Shown here: one piece after another, positions 1 through 8,516 of the stretch
Layout of the letters: each line of letters opens with the position of its first letter
How positions within the stretch are numbered: the first letter of the stretch is position 1
Assembly (NCBI GenBank): GCA_964519595.1
Contig: CAZFJN010000001.1
Location: 86,270 to 150,269, forward strand
Direction: 5' to 3'
Length of the DNA stretch: 64,000 bases
DNA from: JANRKF01 sp964519595
GTDB taxonomy: Bacteria; Pseudomonadota; Alphaproteobacteria; Rickettsiales; SXRF01
Made by a program: the position numbers and the translations under genes
The notes under the pieces: model-generated
Database searches by the model: none
What the model saw: only the letters and a program-made list of their open reading frames with translations
What the model was told of the DNA's origin: nothing

Positions 1-526
1 CACTGCCTAGCTGCGCTTCGCCTTGTATCATAGCTGAGTTTTTATCTTCCTTGGCAACCACCGGAATTGAAACAAATATAGGCTTAGCGTTTTTGACACG
101 TTCCTTCATGCCTTTTTCTCCGGCATATTTATGCAAACGCGCTTTTGGCAAAGCTGTAGTCTGAGCTTCCCCAGGCGGCTCGGCCATATCGCCCTGATAA
201 CCAACCAGACGATGTTCCATTCCTTGCATTGGCGCACGATAACAAACTATATCCTGCAAAAACTGATAACAATATGAAGTAGGAATTATAACAGGCAGCG
301 GCTCAGGCGGCGGAGTAAGCCACCATTCGCGCAATTTCATGCTGGTTTCTTTAATTTGATCGCGCACATTATTTGCCACGCGCTCGCCATGACGTTCGGC
401 ATTTGAACGCACAATCATCGCATCTTCATGCGCTTGCGCCTTGATTGCCTCAGCATCCTGACGATTAGTTTCGCAGGCAGCAAGAAGCGGCAACAAGGCA
501 GATAATATCAGTAGATGATTTTTCAT
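1..526 (-). CDS. Putative lipoprotein, 3' end outside the window
   Basis: An open frame reads from an ATG at 526 to the left edge without a stop, giving at least 175 residues. The N-terminus is a lipoprotein signal peptide: a lysine, a leucine-rich core and a LAAC lipobox with the acylated cysteine at about residue 18, so the product should be membrane-anchored and face the periplasm. After the cysteine comes a charged helical stretch, then a segment with the motif REWWLTPPPEPLP and a short Cys pair (SYCYQ...DIVCY). No family was recognised. The start is followed upstream by a 14-bp tandem repeat tract, and no clear Shine-Dalgarno is visible. The lipobox call is firm; the function is unknown. 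Confidence 0.7.
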   Translation of the reverse strand, partial: MKNHLLILSALLPLLAACETNRQDAEAIKAQAHEDAMIVRSNAERHGERVANNVRDQIKETSMKLREWWLTPPPEPLPVIIPTSYCYQFLQDIVCYRAPMQGMEHRLVGYQGDMAEPPGEAQTTALPKARLHKYAGEKGMKERVKNAKPIFVSIPVVAKEDKNSAMIQGEAQLGS

Positions 527-552
527 ATATTAATTGTCGTAAGATCATTCTC

Positions 553-622
553 GTAAAATAGTTTCCGTAAAATAGTTTCCGTAAAATAATTGTCGTAAAA
601 TAATTGTCGTAAAACAAATCGC
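553..622. repeat. 14-bp tandem repeat tract, about five copies
   Basis: Degenerate units of 14 bp beginning GTAAAATA occur head to tail: two with TAGTTTCC endings, two with TAATTGTC endings and a decayed last copy. It fills the spacer between the lipoprotein gene and the SDR gene. It is one of many such tracts in this window. Confidence 0.85.
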
Positions 623-629
623 TAAAATA

Positions 630-1466
630 TTACATCGCAGCAATTTGCTGCAAACATTGTGCCAAGCCTTCGCGGTAAGTAGGATAATGTAGTTTAACCG
701 CTAATTCACGTTTTATTTTATTGTTACAAACGCGACGATTGGCGGAATAAAATTCCCTGGCCATTGGCGATAAATCAGCCTGCTCGTAAGGAATAAGCGG
801 CGGCGGAGCAATTTTCAGTAGCTCGCAGGCATATGCAACAACCTCATGCGCGGCAGCTGGTTCATCATCACAAACATTATAAATACTGCCCGGATTTGGC
901 GATAATAAGGCGGCAAAAACCGTTTGCGCTATATCATCAACATGAATACGCGAAAAAACCTGCTGCGCTTTATAAATGCGCCGCGCCGCGCCTTCTTTCG
1001 CATCTTCCAGAACATTGCGCTGCGGACCATAAATTCCTGCCAGCCGGAATATATGCGCGCCGCGCTCTCGCCACAAATTCTCTGCCACAACGCGCCGCTT
1101 TAAACGATCACTATTAGGACGAAGCGCAGAATTTTCATCAACCAGCTTACCACCATAATCACCATATACTCCAGTAGTTGAAAGATAATATAAATGCGCG
1201 GAAGCTGGAAATTCCGGAAAATGTTGCAGAACAATATCGCCTTGTTCCTGCGGCGGAATGCTTGCAATTATATGTGTAACATCATTAATTTGTTTAGGAA
1301 ATTCTGTGTAAATTTTTATAGATTGCGCGGCAATTATAGATTGTGCGTTAAGCAATTGCGCCTTCGCCGGATTGCGAGTAGTTGCGGAAACTTTAAAACC
1401 TTGTGCAAGAGCGAGCTTGGCAATAGCAAAAGCTGAATAGCCAAGGCCAAAAATAAAAAGATGCAT
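630..1466 (-). CDS. SDR / NAD-dependent epimerase-like protein (YeeZ-type)
   Basis: A 278-residue protein with an N-terminal Rossmann fold: a beta strand (HLFIF) followed by the dinucleotide-binding GLGYSA at residues 7-12. Further motifs typical of extended short-chain dehydrogenases are STTGVYGDYGG and a substrate-side segment FRLAGIYGP. Such proteins are usually annotated as NAD(P)-dependent epimerases or dehydratases of the YeeZ group, and no substrate can be read from the sequence. A longer frame starts at 1511, but it runs through an inverted repeat. The ATG at 1466 is preceded by GAAAGAAG at proper spacing and begins the fold directly, so I chose it. It lies downstream of gatB on the same strand. 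Confidence 0.75.
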   Translation of the reverse strand: MHLFIFGLGYSAFAIAKLALAQGFKVSATTRNPAKAQLLNAQSIIAAQSIKIYTEFPKQINDVTHIIASIPPQEQGDIVLQHFPEFPASAHLYYLSTTGVYGDYGGKLVDENSALRPNSDRLKRRVVAENLWRERGAHIFRLAGIYGPQRNVLEDAKEGAARRIYKAQQVFSRIHVDDIAQTVFAALLSPNPGSIYNVCDDEPAAAHEVVAYACELLKIAPPPLIPYEQADLSPMAREFYSANRRVCNNKIKRELAVKLHYPTYREGLAQCLQQIAAM

Positions 1467-1505
1467 TAGACTTCTTTCGAAACGATTAAGTATTTGATTA
1501 TATGA

Positions 1506-1591
1506 CGTCATCCTTTGACTTGATCAAAGGATCTTGTGCAACAAGAAAAATACACAAGAAAAAGATCCTTTGATCAAGTCAAAGGATGACG
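1506..1591. repeat. Perfect 30-bp inverted repeat (REP-like pair)
   Basis: Positions 1506-1535 and 1562-1591 are exact reverse complements, separated by 26 bp. Each arm itself holds the smaller palindrome CCTTTGA-CTTGA-TCAAAGG. The arm resembles the dispersed GTCATCC...CTTGATC...GGATC palindromes found in many proteobacterial genomes, here in tail-to-tail pairing as in a BIME. It sits downstream of gatB, so it could end or stabilise that transcript, although no clear T-run follows. Confidence 0.85.
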
Positions 1592-1670
1592 ATATTTTGT
1601 TAGAAGAATATACTGCAAAATCATAATCAATCTCGAAAATTCGCGAATATTTAGTTTCGAAAGAGGTCTA

Positions 1671-3110
1671 TTATAATTTACTTTTCAGCAGATCATTGAC
1701 CATTGCCGGATTTGCCTTGCCGCCGCTGGCTTTAAGTACTTGTCCAACAAAAAATCCAAATAGCTTATCCTTGCCGGATTTATATTCAGCAACTTTATCC
1801 GGATTTGCCGCAATAACTTCGTCAATTATTTTTTCAATCGCGCCGGAATCAGTAACTTGTTTAAGCCCCTCTTCTGCAACTATCACAGAAGCAGCCTTTC
1901 CTGATAAAAACATTTTATCAAGAACATCCTTGGCGATTTTGCCGCTGATCGTGTTATCGGCGATTAAATCAAGCAATTCTGCCAAGCTGGCAGCTGAAAT
2001 CGGACAATTTTCAAAAGCAATTGCCGCTTTATTAAGCCTGCCGAATAGCTCGCCAGTCATCCAGTTGGAAGCAAGCTTGGCATCTCTTCCGGCGGAAAGT
2101 TCATCAAAATATTCTGCTGTTTCTTTCTCAGCAACGATAACTCCGGCATCATAAGCAGAAAGTCCTGCCGCTATATAACGTTCTTTTTTTTCGTCCGGAA
2201 GCTGCGGCAGAGTTGCTTTTATTTTATCAACATATTGCTGTGTAAGCACCAGCGGCAGCAGATCAGGATCAGGAAAATAGCGATAATCCATTGCATCTTC
2301 CTTGCTCCGCATAGTGCGCGTTTCGCCTTTTTCCGCGTCAAACAGCCTTGTTTCCTGATGAATAACTCCGCCTGCTTCAAGTATCTCTACTTGCCGCATT
2401 GCCTCATATTCAATTGCCTTATGCAGAAAACGTACAGAATTTACATTTTTTATCTCACAGCGCGTGCCAAGCGGCGCGCCAATTTTGCGGACGGAAACAT
2501 TAGCATCAGCGCGGAGATTGCCTTTTTCCATGTCACCATCGCAACTGCCGACATAACGCAATATCGAACGGAGTTTTTTCACATATGCAGCAGCTTCATC
2601 AGCACTTCGCATATCAGGCTCGGAAACTATTTCCATTAAAGCAACTCCGGCGCGGTTTAAATCAATATAGCTGTTTTTAGGATTATATTCATGAAGCGAT
2701 TTCCCAGCGTCCTGCTCAATATGAAGGCGCGTTATGCCAACTTTTTTTACCACGCCGTCAGGCATATCAAGCAAAATTTCGCCACGTCCGACTATCGGAT
2801 CAAGATATTGTGAAATTTGATAACCTTGCGGCAAGTCAGGATAGAAATAATTCTTGCGATCAAATACGCTTTTAAGGTTAATCTGCGCGCCGAGAGCAAG
2901 TCCGGTAAGAACAGCCAGCTCAATGGCTTTTTCATTGATAACTGGCAACATTCCAGGCATTGCTGCATCAACAAATGACACGTTGGCATTAGCCTCAGCG
3001 CCAAAAGCAGTAGGAGAAGAGGAAAAAAGCTTTGAAGAAGTCGCCATTTGTGCATGAACTTCAAGTCCGATGACAACTTCCCAATCGCCGCTATTGCCTT
3101 TAATCAGCAT
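1671..3110 (-). CDS. gatB: Asp-tRNA(Asn)/Glu-tRNA(Gln) amidotransferase subunit B
   Basis: GatB (479 residues, normal length) binds the misacylated Glu-tRNA(Gln) or Asp-tRNA(Asn), phosphorylates the acyl group and receives ammonia from GatA. The N-terminal signature VIGLEVHAQ is followed by FSSSPTAFG, the cradle motif YPDLPQGYQISQY and DLNRAGVALMEIVSEPDM. The C-terminal YqeY-like tail domain includes GFFVGQVLK and SGGKANPAMVNDLL. Its start overlaps the end of gatA by 7 bp, so the two are translationally linked. A functional enzyme also needs GatC, which is not in this neighbourhood. Confidence 0.97.
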   Translation of the reverse strand: MLIKGNSGDWEVVIGLEVHAQMATSSKLFSSSPTAFGAEANANVSFVDAAMPGMLPVINEKAIELAVLTGLALGAQINLKSVFDRKNYFYPDLPQGYQISQYLDPIVGRGEILLDMPDGVVKKVGITRLHIEQDAGKSLHEYNPKNSYIDLNRAGVALMEIVSEPDMRSADEAAAYVKKLRSILRYVGSCDGDMEKGNLRADANVSVRKIGAPLGTRCEIKNVNSVRFLHKAIEYEAMRQVEILEAGGVIHQETRLFDAEKGETRTMRSKEDAMDYRYFPDPDLLPLVLTQQYVDKIKATLPQLPDEKKERYIAAGLSAYDAGVIVAEKETAEYFDELSAGRDAKLASNWMTGELFGRLNKAAIAFENCPISAASLAELLDLIADNTISGKIAKDVLDKMFLSGKAASVIVAEEGLKQVTDSGAIEKIIDEVIAANPDKVAEYKSGKDKLFGFFVGQVLKASGGKANPAMVNDLLKSKL

Positions 3111-4624
3111 GACATACCTCCTGGCGGCTTTGCGGAAAAATTCAATGATTTTTCCAGGCTATAAGCGATATTTAAAAGCTGAGCTTCGTCAAAAGCCTTG
3201 CCAATTAATTGCAAGCCAAGCGGCAAGCCTTCTTTGCTTAAACCGCCCGGAATGGAAATTCCCGGCAAGCCAGCTAAAGAAGCAGGAACTGTAAAAACAT
3301 CATTTAAATACATTTCAACTGGATTTTCCGGCTTATAATCAAAGCCGAAAGCAGCACTTGGCGCAGTTGGCGTAAGAATAGCATCAACTTTCTCAAAAGC
3401 CTTGCGGAAATCCTCGGCAATAAGCCAGCGTACTGATCTGGCTTTTTTGTAATAAGCATCATAATATCCGGCGGAGAGAACATAAGTTCCAATCATAATG
3501 CGGCGCTTTACCTCAGCGCCAAAGCCAGCGGCGCGAGTATATTCATAAAGATCACTTAAACTACCTCCTTCCGGCAGAACGCGCAGACCATAGCGAACAC
3601 CATCGTAACGCGCCAGATTTGATGAGCATTCAGCCGGGGCAATGATGTAATATGTAGCAAGAGCGTATTTAGTATGAGGAAGCGATATTTCGACTATTTC
3701 CGCGCCCGCTTCCTGTAGCAGCCTGCTGCCATTATCCCAGATTGCGCTTATTTGCGGATTTATTCCGTCTGGACGATATTCTTTAGGAATTCCGATTTTT
3801 TTGCCTTTGATATCGCCAGTTAAAGCTTTTTCAAAATCAGGAACTGTCAAAGGAGCAGAGGTTGAATCCTTTGCATCATGACCACACATAACTCCAAGCA
3901 TGATTGCCGCATCTCGCACGTTTCGAGTTATAGTACCTGCTTGATCGAGCGAGCTGGCAAAGGCGATTATTCCCCAGCGTGAGCAGCGTCCGTAAGTTGG
4001 TTTAATGCCGACAACGCCGCAGAAAGAAGCCGGTTGACGAATTGAACCGCCAGTATCAGTTCCTAAAGCTGCCGGACATAAATGCGCCGCGACTGAAGCC
4101 GCTGAGCCGCCGCTGGAACCGCCGGCGACGACATTAACATCATTAATTTTCCAGGGATTTTTTACCGCGCCATAATAGCTGGTTAAATTTGCTGATCCCA
4201 TTGCGAATTCATCCAGATTCAGCTTGCCAAGCATAATCGCGCCTTCATTCCACAGATTTTGCGTAACTGTTGATTCATAAGGCGGCTTGAAACCATCGAG
4301 AATATGCGAAGCGGCAGTAGTTAGAATATCCTTAGTGCAGAACAAATCTTTAACGCCAACCGGAATTCCTTGCAAAGCACCGCCCTCGCCTTTGGCCAGT
4401 AAAGCATCAGAGGAGGCCGCCATTTGCAATGATTTATCAGCAGTAAGAGTGATAAAAGCATTAAGCTCAGGATTGTCACGTTCAATAGCGGCAAGATGCG
4501 CTTTCGTCAGCTCAACTGCCGAAAATTTCCGCAAACGTAAAGCATCGCGCATTTCAGATAAGGTCAGATGATTAAGAGACGCTGAATTAGAAGCTGAATT
4601 AGAATTAGAATTAGAATTAGACAC
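3104..4624 (-). CDS. gatA: Asp-tRNA(Asn)/Glu-tRNA(Gln) amidotransferase subunit A
   Basis: GatA is the amidase-signature glutaminase that frees ammonia for GatB. The Ser-cisSer-Lys triad can be placed at Lys92 (VGVKDLF), Ser170 (AGGSSGGS) and the nucleophile Ser194 (DTGGSIRQP). The 506 residues start with an unusual run of alternating Ser and Asn (about residues 2-16) made by a 6-bp tandem repeat ahead of the normal family start LNHLTLSEM. The true start could lie within or after this run. The spacer upstream is all tandem repeat with no clear ribosome binding site. gatC does not precede it, as it often does elsewhere. Confidence 0.97.
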   Translation of the reverse strand: MSNSNSNSNSASNSASLNHLTLSEMRDALRLRKFSAVELTKAHLAAIERDNPELNAFITLTADKSLQMAASSDALLAKGEGGALQGIPVGVKDLFCTKDILTTAASHILDGFKPPYESTVTQNLWNEGAIMLGKLNLDEFAMGSANLTSYYGAVKNPWKINDVNVVAGGSSGGSAASVAAHLCPAALGTDTGGSIRQPASFCGVVGIKPTYGRCSRWGIIAFASSLDQAGTITRNVRDAAIMLGVMCGHDAKDSTSAPLTVPDFEKALTGDIKGKKIGIPKEYRPDGINPQISAIWDNGSRLLQEAGAEIVEISLPHTKYALATYYIIAPAECSSNLARYDGVRYGLRVLPEGGSLSDLYEYTRAAGFGAEVKRRIMIGTYVLSAGYYDAYYKKARSVRWLIAEDFRKAFEKVDAILTPTAPSAAFGFDYKPENPVEMYLNDVFTVPASLAGLPGISIPGGLSKEGLPLGLQLIGKAFDEAQLLNIAYSLEKSLNFSAKPPGGMSC

Positions 4625-4628
4625 CTTT

Positions 4629-4785
4629 TTAAACTTCCTGTTTTAAAATTTCTGTTTTGAATTTACTGTTTCTAAATTAATAATTTGAACTTACTGTTTT
4701 GAACTTACTGTTTGCAATTACTATTGTAAAATTATTGCTGTAAAATTATTGCTGTGAAATTACTGTTCTGAACTTACTGTTTAGT
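4629..4785. repeat. Degenerate 14-bp tandem repeats between dprA and gatA
   Basis: The whole spacer is composed of related 14-bp units, for example two TTGAACTTACTGTT copies and two GTAAAATTATTGCT copies with intermediate forms. The unit length matches other spacers here, although the sequence differs. Confidence 0.8.
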
Positions 4786-4788
4786 AAA

Positions 4789-6045
4789 TTATAGCGCCGG
4801 AATTTTTTCATCTTCATAAATATCTTCATAAACAAGAGAAATTTTTCCGCCGACAATACGGCGAACTTTTCCAGCCAGCTCAAGCTCAAGAAGAGCCGCC
4901 TGCATTATGCCAACTGAAATGCAGCATTGCTCAACCAGCTCGTCAACAGAAATTGCCGTGGTACTTAGTTTTTGCATTATCAGCTCATGAGCTGCGGCAA
5001 TTTCATCTTCACTGGCTTTTGTGATTGCTGAAATATCGCCTGAATTGGCGGATTTATTCAACAAATCGGCTGAGCTATATTGAGATTGCGGAGTTTCACT
5101 AAGCTGAGCGCGATTAGCGCCAAGGCGCGTTACTTGCGCGACTATTTGCAAAATATCCGCTGATTCTTCCACAACATAAGCGCCATTTTTGATAAGCTGG
5201 TTGCAGCCCTTAGCGCGAGGATCAAGCGGAGAGCCTGGAATTGCCAGCAACTCACGGTTATATTCAAGAGCCAGCCTTGCCGTTATCAAAGAGCCGGATT
5301 TTGGCGAGGCTTCAACTACTAAAGTTGCATCAGACATTCCGGCAATAATCCGATTGCGGCTTGGAAAAGCGCCAGCGAAGGGAATCTGTCCGAAAGGCTG
5401 CTCGGAAATAATTGCGCCTGATTCAGCGATTTCTTTATAAAGCGCGGCATTTTCCGGAGGATATATATTATCAATTCCGCCAGCAATGACTGCGATTGTT
5501 CCAGATATTCCGAATGTTCCTGATGTTCCAGATGTTCCTGACGCTCCGGCAGCAAGAGCGCCTTTATGCGCGTAGCTGTCAATGCCGCGCGCAAGGCCGG
5601 AAACAACGCGAATTCCGCCGGAGCTTACTTCACGCGCCATTTTCTGCGCGAATTGGCAGGCATTTGCTGAAGCATTGCGCGAACCAACCATCGCCAGAAT
5701 TCTTTGTTGTTTATAAATTTCCGCATGACCTTTAATGGTCAGAAGCGGCGGCGCATCGCTTATATAAGTTAAAAGCTCCGGATAATCAGCCTCGCCATAA
5801 CGGACAAAACGCGCGCCAAATTTTTCTGTTTTTTCTATTTCCCGTTCAGCCTCGCTCTTGCTGTAAGGTTTAAGCGCCTGTTTCCTTCCGCCACGAATGG
5901 CCAGATTAGGCAAAGCCGCCAGCGCCTCGGCAGCAGTTCCGTAGCGCAGAATCAATTGAAAAAAAGTAACTGGTCCGACATTCGGCGTGCGAATAAGACG
6001 AATAACATCAACCAGATTATCGGAAGCAAGGGTTGGATAATACAT
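4789..6045 (-). CDS. dprA: DNA-processing protein DprA
   Basis: DprA (Smf) binds incoming single-stranded DNA during natural transformation and loads RecA. The 418 residues show an N-terminal helical SAM-like region (RTPNVGPVTFFQLILRYG), the Rossmann-fold core with VGSRNAS and SGLARGID, the later SRNRIIAGMSDATLVVEA and SGSLITARLALEYNRELLAIPGS segments (described separately for readability), and a C-terminal winged-helix domain from about residue 350. A Gly-Thr-Ser-rich insert (about residues 169-180) encoded by a 9-bp tandem repeat lies in a loop of the core. The gene follows plsY, a common pairing. Other competence genes are not in the window, so transformability is not shown. Confidence 0.95.
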   Translation of the reverse strand: MYYPTLASDNLVDVIRLIRTPNVGPVTFFQLILRYGTAAEALAALPNLAIRGGRKQALKPYSKSEAEREIEKTEKFGARFVRYGEADYPELLTYISDAPPLLTIKGHAEIYKQQRILAMVGSRNASANACQFAQKMAREVSSGGIRVVSGLARGIDSYAHKGALAAGASGTSGTSGTFGISGTIAVIAGGIDNIYPPENAALYKEIAESGAIISEQPFGQIPFAGAFPSRNRIIAGMSDATLVVEASPKSGSLITARLALEYNRELLAIPGSPLDPRAKGCNQLIKNGAYVVEESADILQIVAQVTRLGANRAQLSETPQSQYSSADLLNKSANSGDISAITKASEDEIAAAHELIMQKLSTTAISVDELVEQCCISVGIMQAALLELELAGKVRRIVGGKISLVYEDIYEDEKIPAL

Positions 6046-6150
6046 AATGGTTAATGATTGCCGTATTTATAAGTTAAAATCAACATTAAATAAAAAGATA
6101 ATAATCAGTTAGAATTTTATTTAGAATTTTATAATGTTAGAATTTTATAA

Positions 6151-6747
6151 TTATAAAACGCGCAGAGAGAATTTCTGCTCCTGTCCGGCCAGCAGGCGGA
6201 TTATATTGCCACGATGTGTAAAGATAATAAGCGCGGCAATGCAAAGGCACAGCAGAGCAGTAAAATAACTATCCAGCAAATAAGCGGCGATTGATGAATA
6301 GCCAATACTGACCAGCGAAGAAATCGAAGAAACGCGCGTGAAGGTAAAGACAAACAACCACAAAGCGCAAATAACCAAAGCCATGCTTAAATTAATCGCA
6401 ATAAAAACGCCGATTGCCGTTGCCACGCCTTTTCCGCCTTTGAAATTAAGCCAGACTGGAAATATATGCCCTAATACTACGATTAAAGCCGCCAGAGCAG
6501 CGTAATCAGCATTATAATAATAGCGGCAAATCAGCACCGCCAGAACGCCTTTGCCAATATCAAAAAACAGCGTAAGAAAAGCCAGAAGTTTATTTCCAGT
6601 ACGCAGCGCGTTAGTCGCGCCAATATTGCCTGAGCCAATGCGGCGTATGTCGCCTGAGCCAAGCAGCTTTCCTAATATCAGCCCGGAAGGAATTGAGCCA
6701 AGGCTGTATGCTATAATCACCGTGCCAATAAGCCATAAAATCATCAT
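6151..6747 (-). CDS. plsY: Glycerol-3-phosphate acyltransferase PlsY
   Basis: PlsY is the inner-membrane enzyme that transfers an acyl group from acyl-phosphate to glycerol-3-phosphate, the first step of phospholipid synthesis. It shows the three family motifs: SLGSIPSGLILGK, GSGNIGATNALR and GHIFPVWLNFKGGKG, within five hydrophobic segments and about 198 residues. A longer reading from 6768 is possible, but AAAGGA sits just ahead of two adjacent ATGs at 6747 and 6744, which are the better starts. It precedes dprA; the spacer holds AT-rich repeats of a TTAGAATTTTAT unit. Confidence 0.95.
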   Translation of the reverse strand: MMILWLIGTVIIAYSLGSIPSGLILGKLLGSGDIRRIGSGNIGATNALRTGNKLLAFLTLFFDIGKGVLAVLICRYYYNADYAALAALIVVLGHIFPVWLNFKGGKGVATAIGVFIAINLSMALVICALWLFVFTFTRVSSISSLVSIGYSSIAAYLLDSYFTALLCLCIAALIIFTHRGNIIRLLAGQEQKFSLRVL

Positions 6748-6874
6748 TATTCCTTTAAATATAATCAACTAAATGTAATACCTTAAACCGCCTCTGCAAC
6801 AAATATCTAAAATCAGGAAAATTATATCTTTTTTTAAATCATTTTCAGGATATAAACAAGTATATTAAATTGAA

Positions 6875-6974
6875 NNNNNNNNNNNNNNNNNNNNNNNNNN
6901 NNNNNNNNNNNNNNNNNNNNNNNNNNNNNNNNNNNNNNNNNNNNNNNNNNNNNNNNNNNNNNNNNNNNNNNNNN
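6875..6974. other. Assembly gap (100 N)
   Basis: Exactly 100 N, the usual placeholder for a gap of unknown size. The bases on both flanks are the same repeat motif (TTAAATTGAA), so the gap probably marks an unresolved tandem repeat array. Confidence 0.97.
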
Positions 6975-7051
6975 TTAAATTGAAGAGTTTTAAATTGAAT
7001 AGTCTTAGATTGAAGAGTCTTAGATTGAAGAGTCTTAGATTGAATAATCTT
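6975..7051. repeat. 15-bp tandem repeat tract next to the gap
   Basis: About five head-to-tail copies of a 15-bp unit, TCTTAGATTGAAGAG and close variants. A partial copy is seen on the left side of the N run at 6865-6874. Confidence 0.88.
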
Positions 7052-7086
7052 AAATGTCATATGATTAGATATAGCGTTATTAAATC

Positions 7087-8436
7087 ATGATCCGCTTTTT
7101 CAGAAATATTTTTCGTCTGTTGTTCATTATTGTGGTTTTTCTGCGCTATGACGTTTTATGTATAAGAAAGCGCGGCTTGAGAAAAGGTGAACGCTTAGCC
7201 AGAGCATTCGAATATCTAGGGCCTAGTTTTATCAAATTTGGACAAGCTATTTCAACTCGCTGCGATCTGGTTGGCGAAGAAATAGCTGATGATCTGGCCG
7301 GACTTCGTGACAAGCTAGCGCCATTTTCCGGAAATAAGGCGCGACAAATAATTGAAAAGGAACTTGAGGGCAGAATCGAGGATTTATTTCTGGAGTTTTC
7401 TGATCAGGCAATTGCCGCCGCTTCAATCGCTCAAGTTCATCAGGCAATAACCAAAGAGGGAAAAAAAGTCGCGGTAAAAATTCTGCGTCCTGATGTTGAA
7501 AAAGCCTTTGCGCGCGATATTAATCTGTTTTTCCAGATTGCCGGATTTCTCGAAAAACGTCTGCCGGCAAGGCTTAAACCAAAATCAATAGTTCAGACTT
7601 TTAAAGAAAGCGTTTTTTTTGAACTTGATCTGCGTTTTGAAGCAGCAGCCGCAGAAGAGCTGGCGGAAAATTTAAAAAAATATAATTCCGGAATGCGCGT
7701 TCCAGAGATTTATTGGCACATGACCTCGCGGCGCGTACTTACCAGCGAATTTATTGAAGGAATAGCTTTCAGCAATATTCCGGCAATCCGCGCCAGCCGC
7801 TTTGCTGTAGATGATATACTTAAGAAAATTTCCAGCAGTCTGTTTTCACAAATATTCATTGACGGATTTTTCCATGCTGACCTTCATCCGGGAAATTTAT
7901 TCCTTGATGAGCAAAATGGCGAATTAATAGCAGTTGATTTTGGCATAATGGGAAGGCTCGATTGGAATTCACGCGCCTATATCGCCGGAATATTACATGG
8001 TTTTTTAAATGGCGATTATCGCGCCGTTGCTGAATTGCATTTCGCAGCGGGCTATGTTCCTGAACATAAAAATATAGAATCATTCACACAAGCCTGCAAA
8101 GCTGTTGCTCAGCCGATAATGAACAAGCCACTTAACGAAATTTCCGTTGCTAATCTGCTGGCGCAGATGTTTTCTATCGCCGCTGAATTTGAAATGGAAG
8201 TTCAACCGCAGTTGCTGCTTATGCAAAAAACGCTGATGGTAGCAGAAGGACTAGGCAGAATGCTTAATCCACAGCTTAATATGTGGGAACTTGCCAGACC
8301 ATTAATTGAAAGCTGGGCAAATGAACATTTCTCACGTTCAGCAAGAATAAAGCAAGCCGCAAAGGAAGCAAGAAGACAACTTCATAATATTCCACGATTA
8401 CTTAAAAAAATTGAAAAGGCTTTAGAAAAAATCTGA
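7087..8436 (+). CDS. ubiB: UbiB-family atypical kinase (ubiquinone biosynthesis)
   Basis: UbiB is an ABC1/ADCK-type ATPase required for ubiquinone biosynthesis at the membrane. Hallmarks are the KxGQ motif (KFGQ, residues 50-53), the alanine-rich nucleotide loop AAASIAQVH (about 110-118), the lysine in VAVKILRP (131), the catalytic HADLHPGN and the metal-binding VDFGIMG. The protein has 449 residues and ends in a basic helix (IPRLLKKIEKALEKI) without the pair of C-terminal transmembrane helices that usual ~500-residue UbiB proteins have. No frameshifted continuation is visible after the stop. No other ubi gene is adjacent. Confidence 0.93.
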   Translation: MIRFFRNIFRLLFIIVVFLRYDVLCIRKRGLRKGERLARAFEYLGPSFIKFGQAISTRCDLVGEEIADDLAGLRDKLAPFSGNKARQIIEKELEGRIEDLFLEFSDQAIAAASIAQVHQAITKEGKKVAVKILRPDVEKAFARDINLFFQIAGFLEKRLPARLKPKSIVQTFKESVFFELDLRFEAAAAEELAENLKKYNSGMRVPEIYWHMTSRRVLTSEFIEGIAFSNIPAIRASRFAVDDILKKISSSLFSQIFIDGFFHADLHPGNLFLDEQNGELIAVDFGIMGRLDWNSRAYIAGILHGFLNGDYRAVAELHFAAGYVPEHKNIESFTQACKAVAQPIMNKPLNEISVANLLAQMFSIAAEFEMEVQPQLLLMQKTLMVAEGLGRMLNPQLNMWELARPLIESWANEHFSRSARIKQAAKEARRQLHNIPRLLKKIEKALEKI

Positions 8437-8516
8437 TAATGTTTGATAAGATTTTATACGCTTTGATAAGCTCTGATACTATTCGCTAAGCTCTTATAAA
8501 TTTGCACAGGAAAAAA

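Larger units (their letters stand above)
6748..7086. other. Gene-free stretch with assembly gap and tandem repeats
   Basis: This 339-bp spacer separates the divergent plsY and ubiB. It contains AT-rich sequence at 6748-6874 with no visible gene, then 100 N, then a tandem repeat tract up to 7051. Promoters for both flanking genes should lie here, but none could be assigned with confidence. Confidence 0.8.

Noticed and set aside
6845..7060. Open frame of repeated TLQSK units across the N run
   Set aside because: It consists of the 15-bp tandem repeat and unknown bases, so it is not evidence of a gene.
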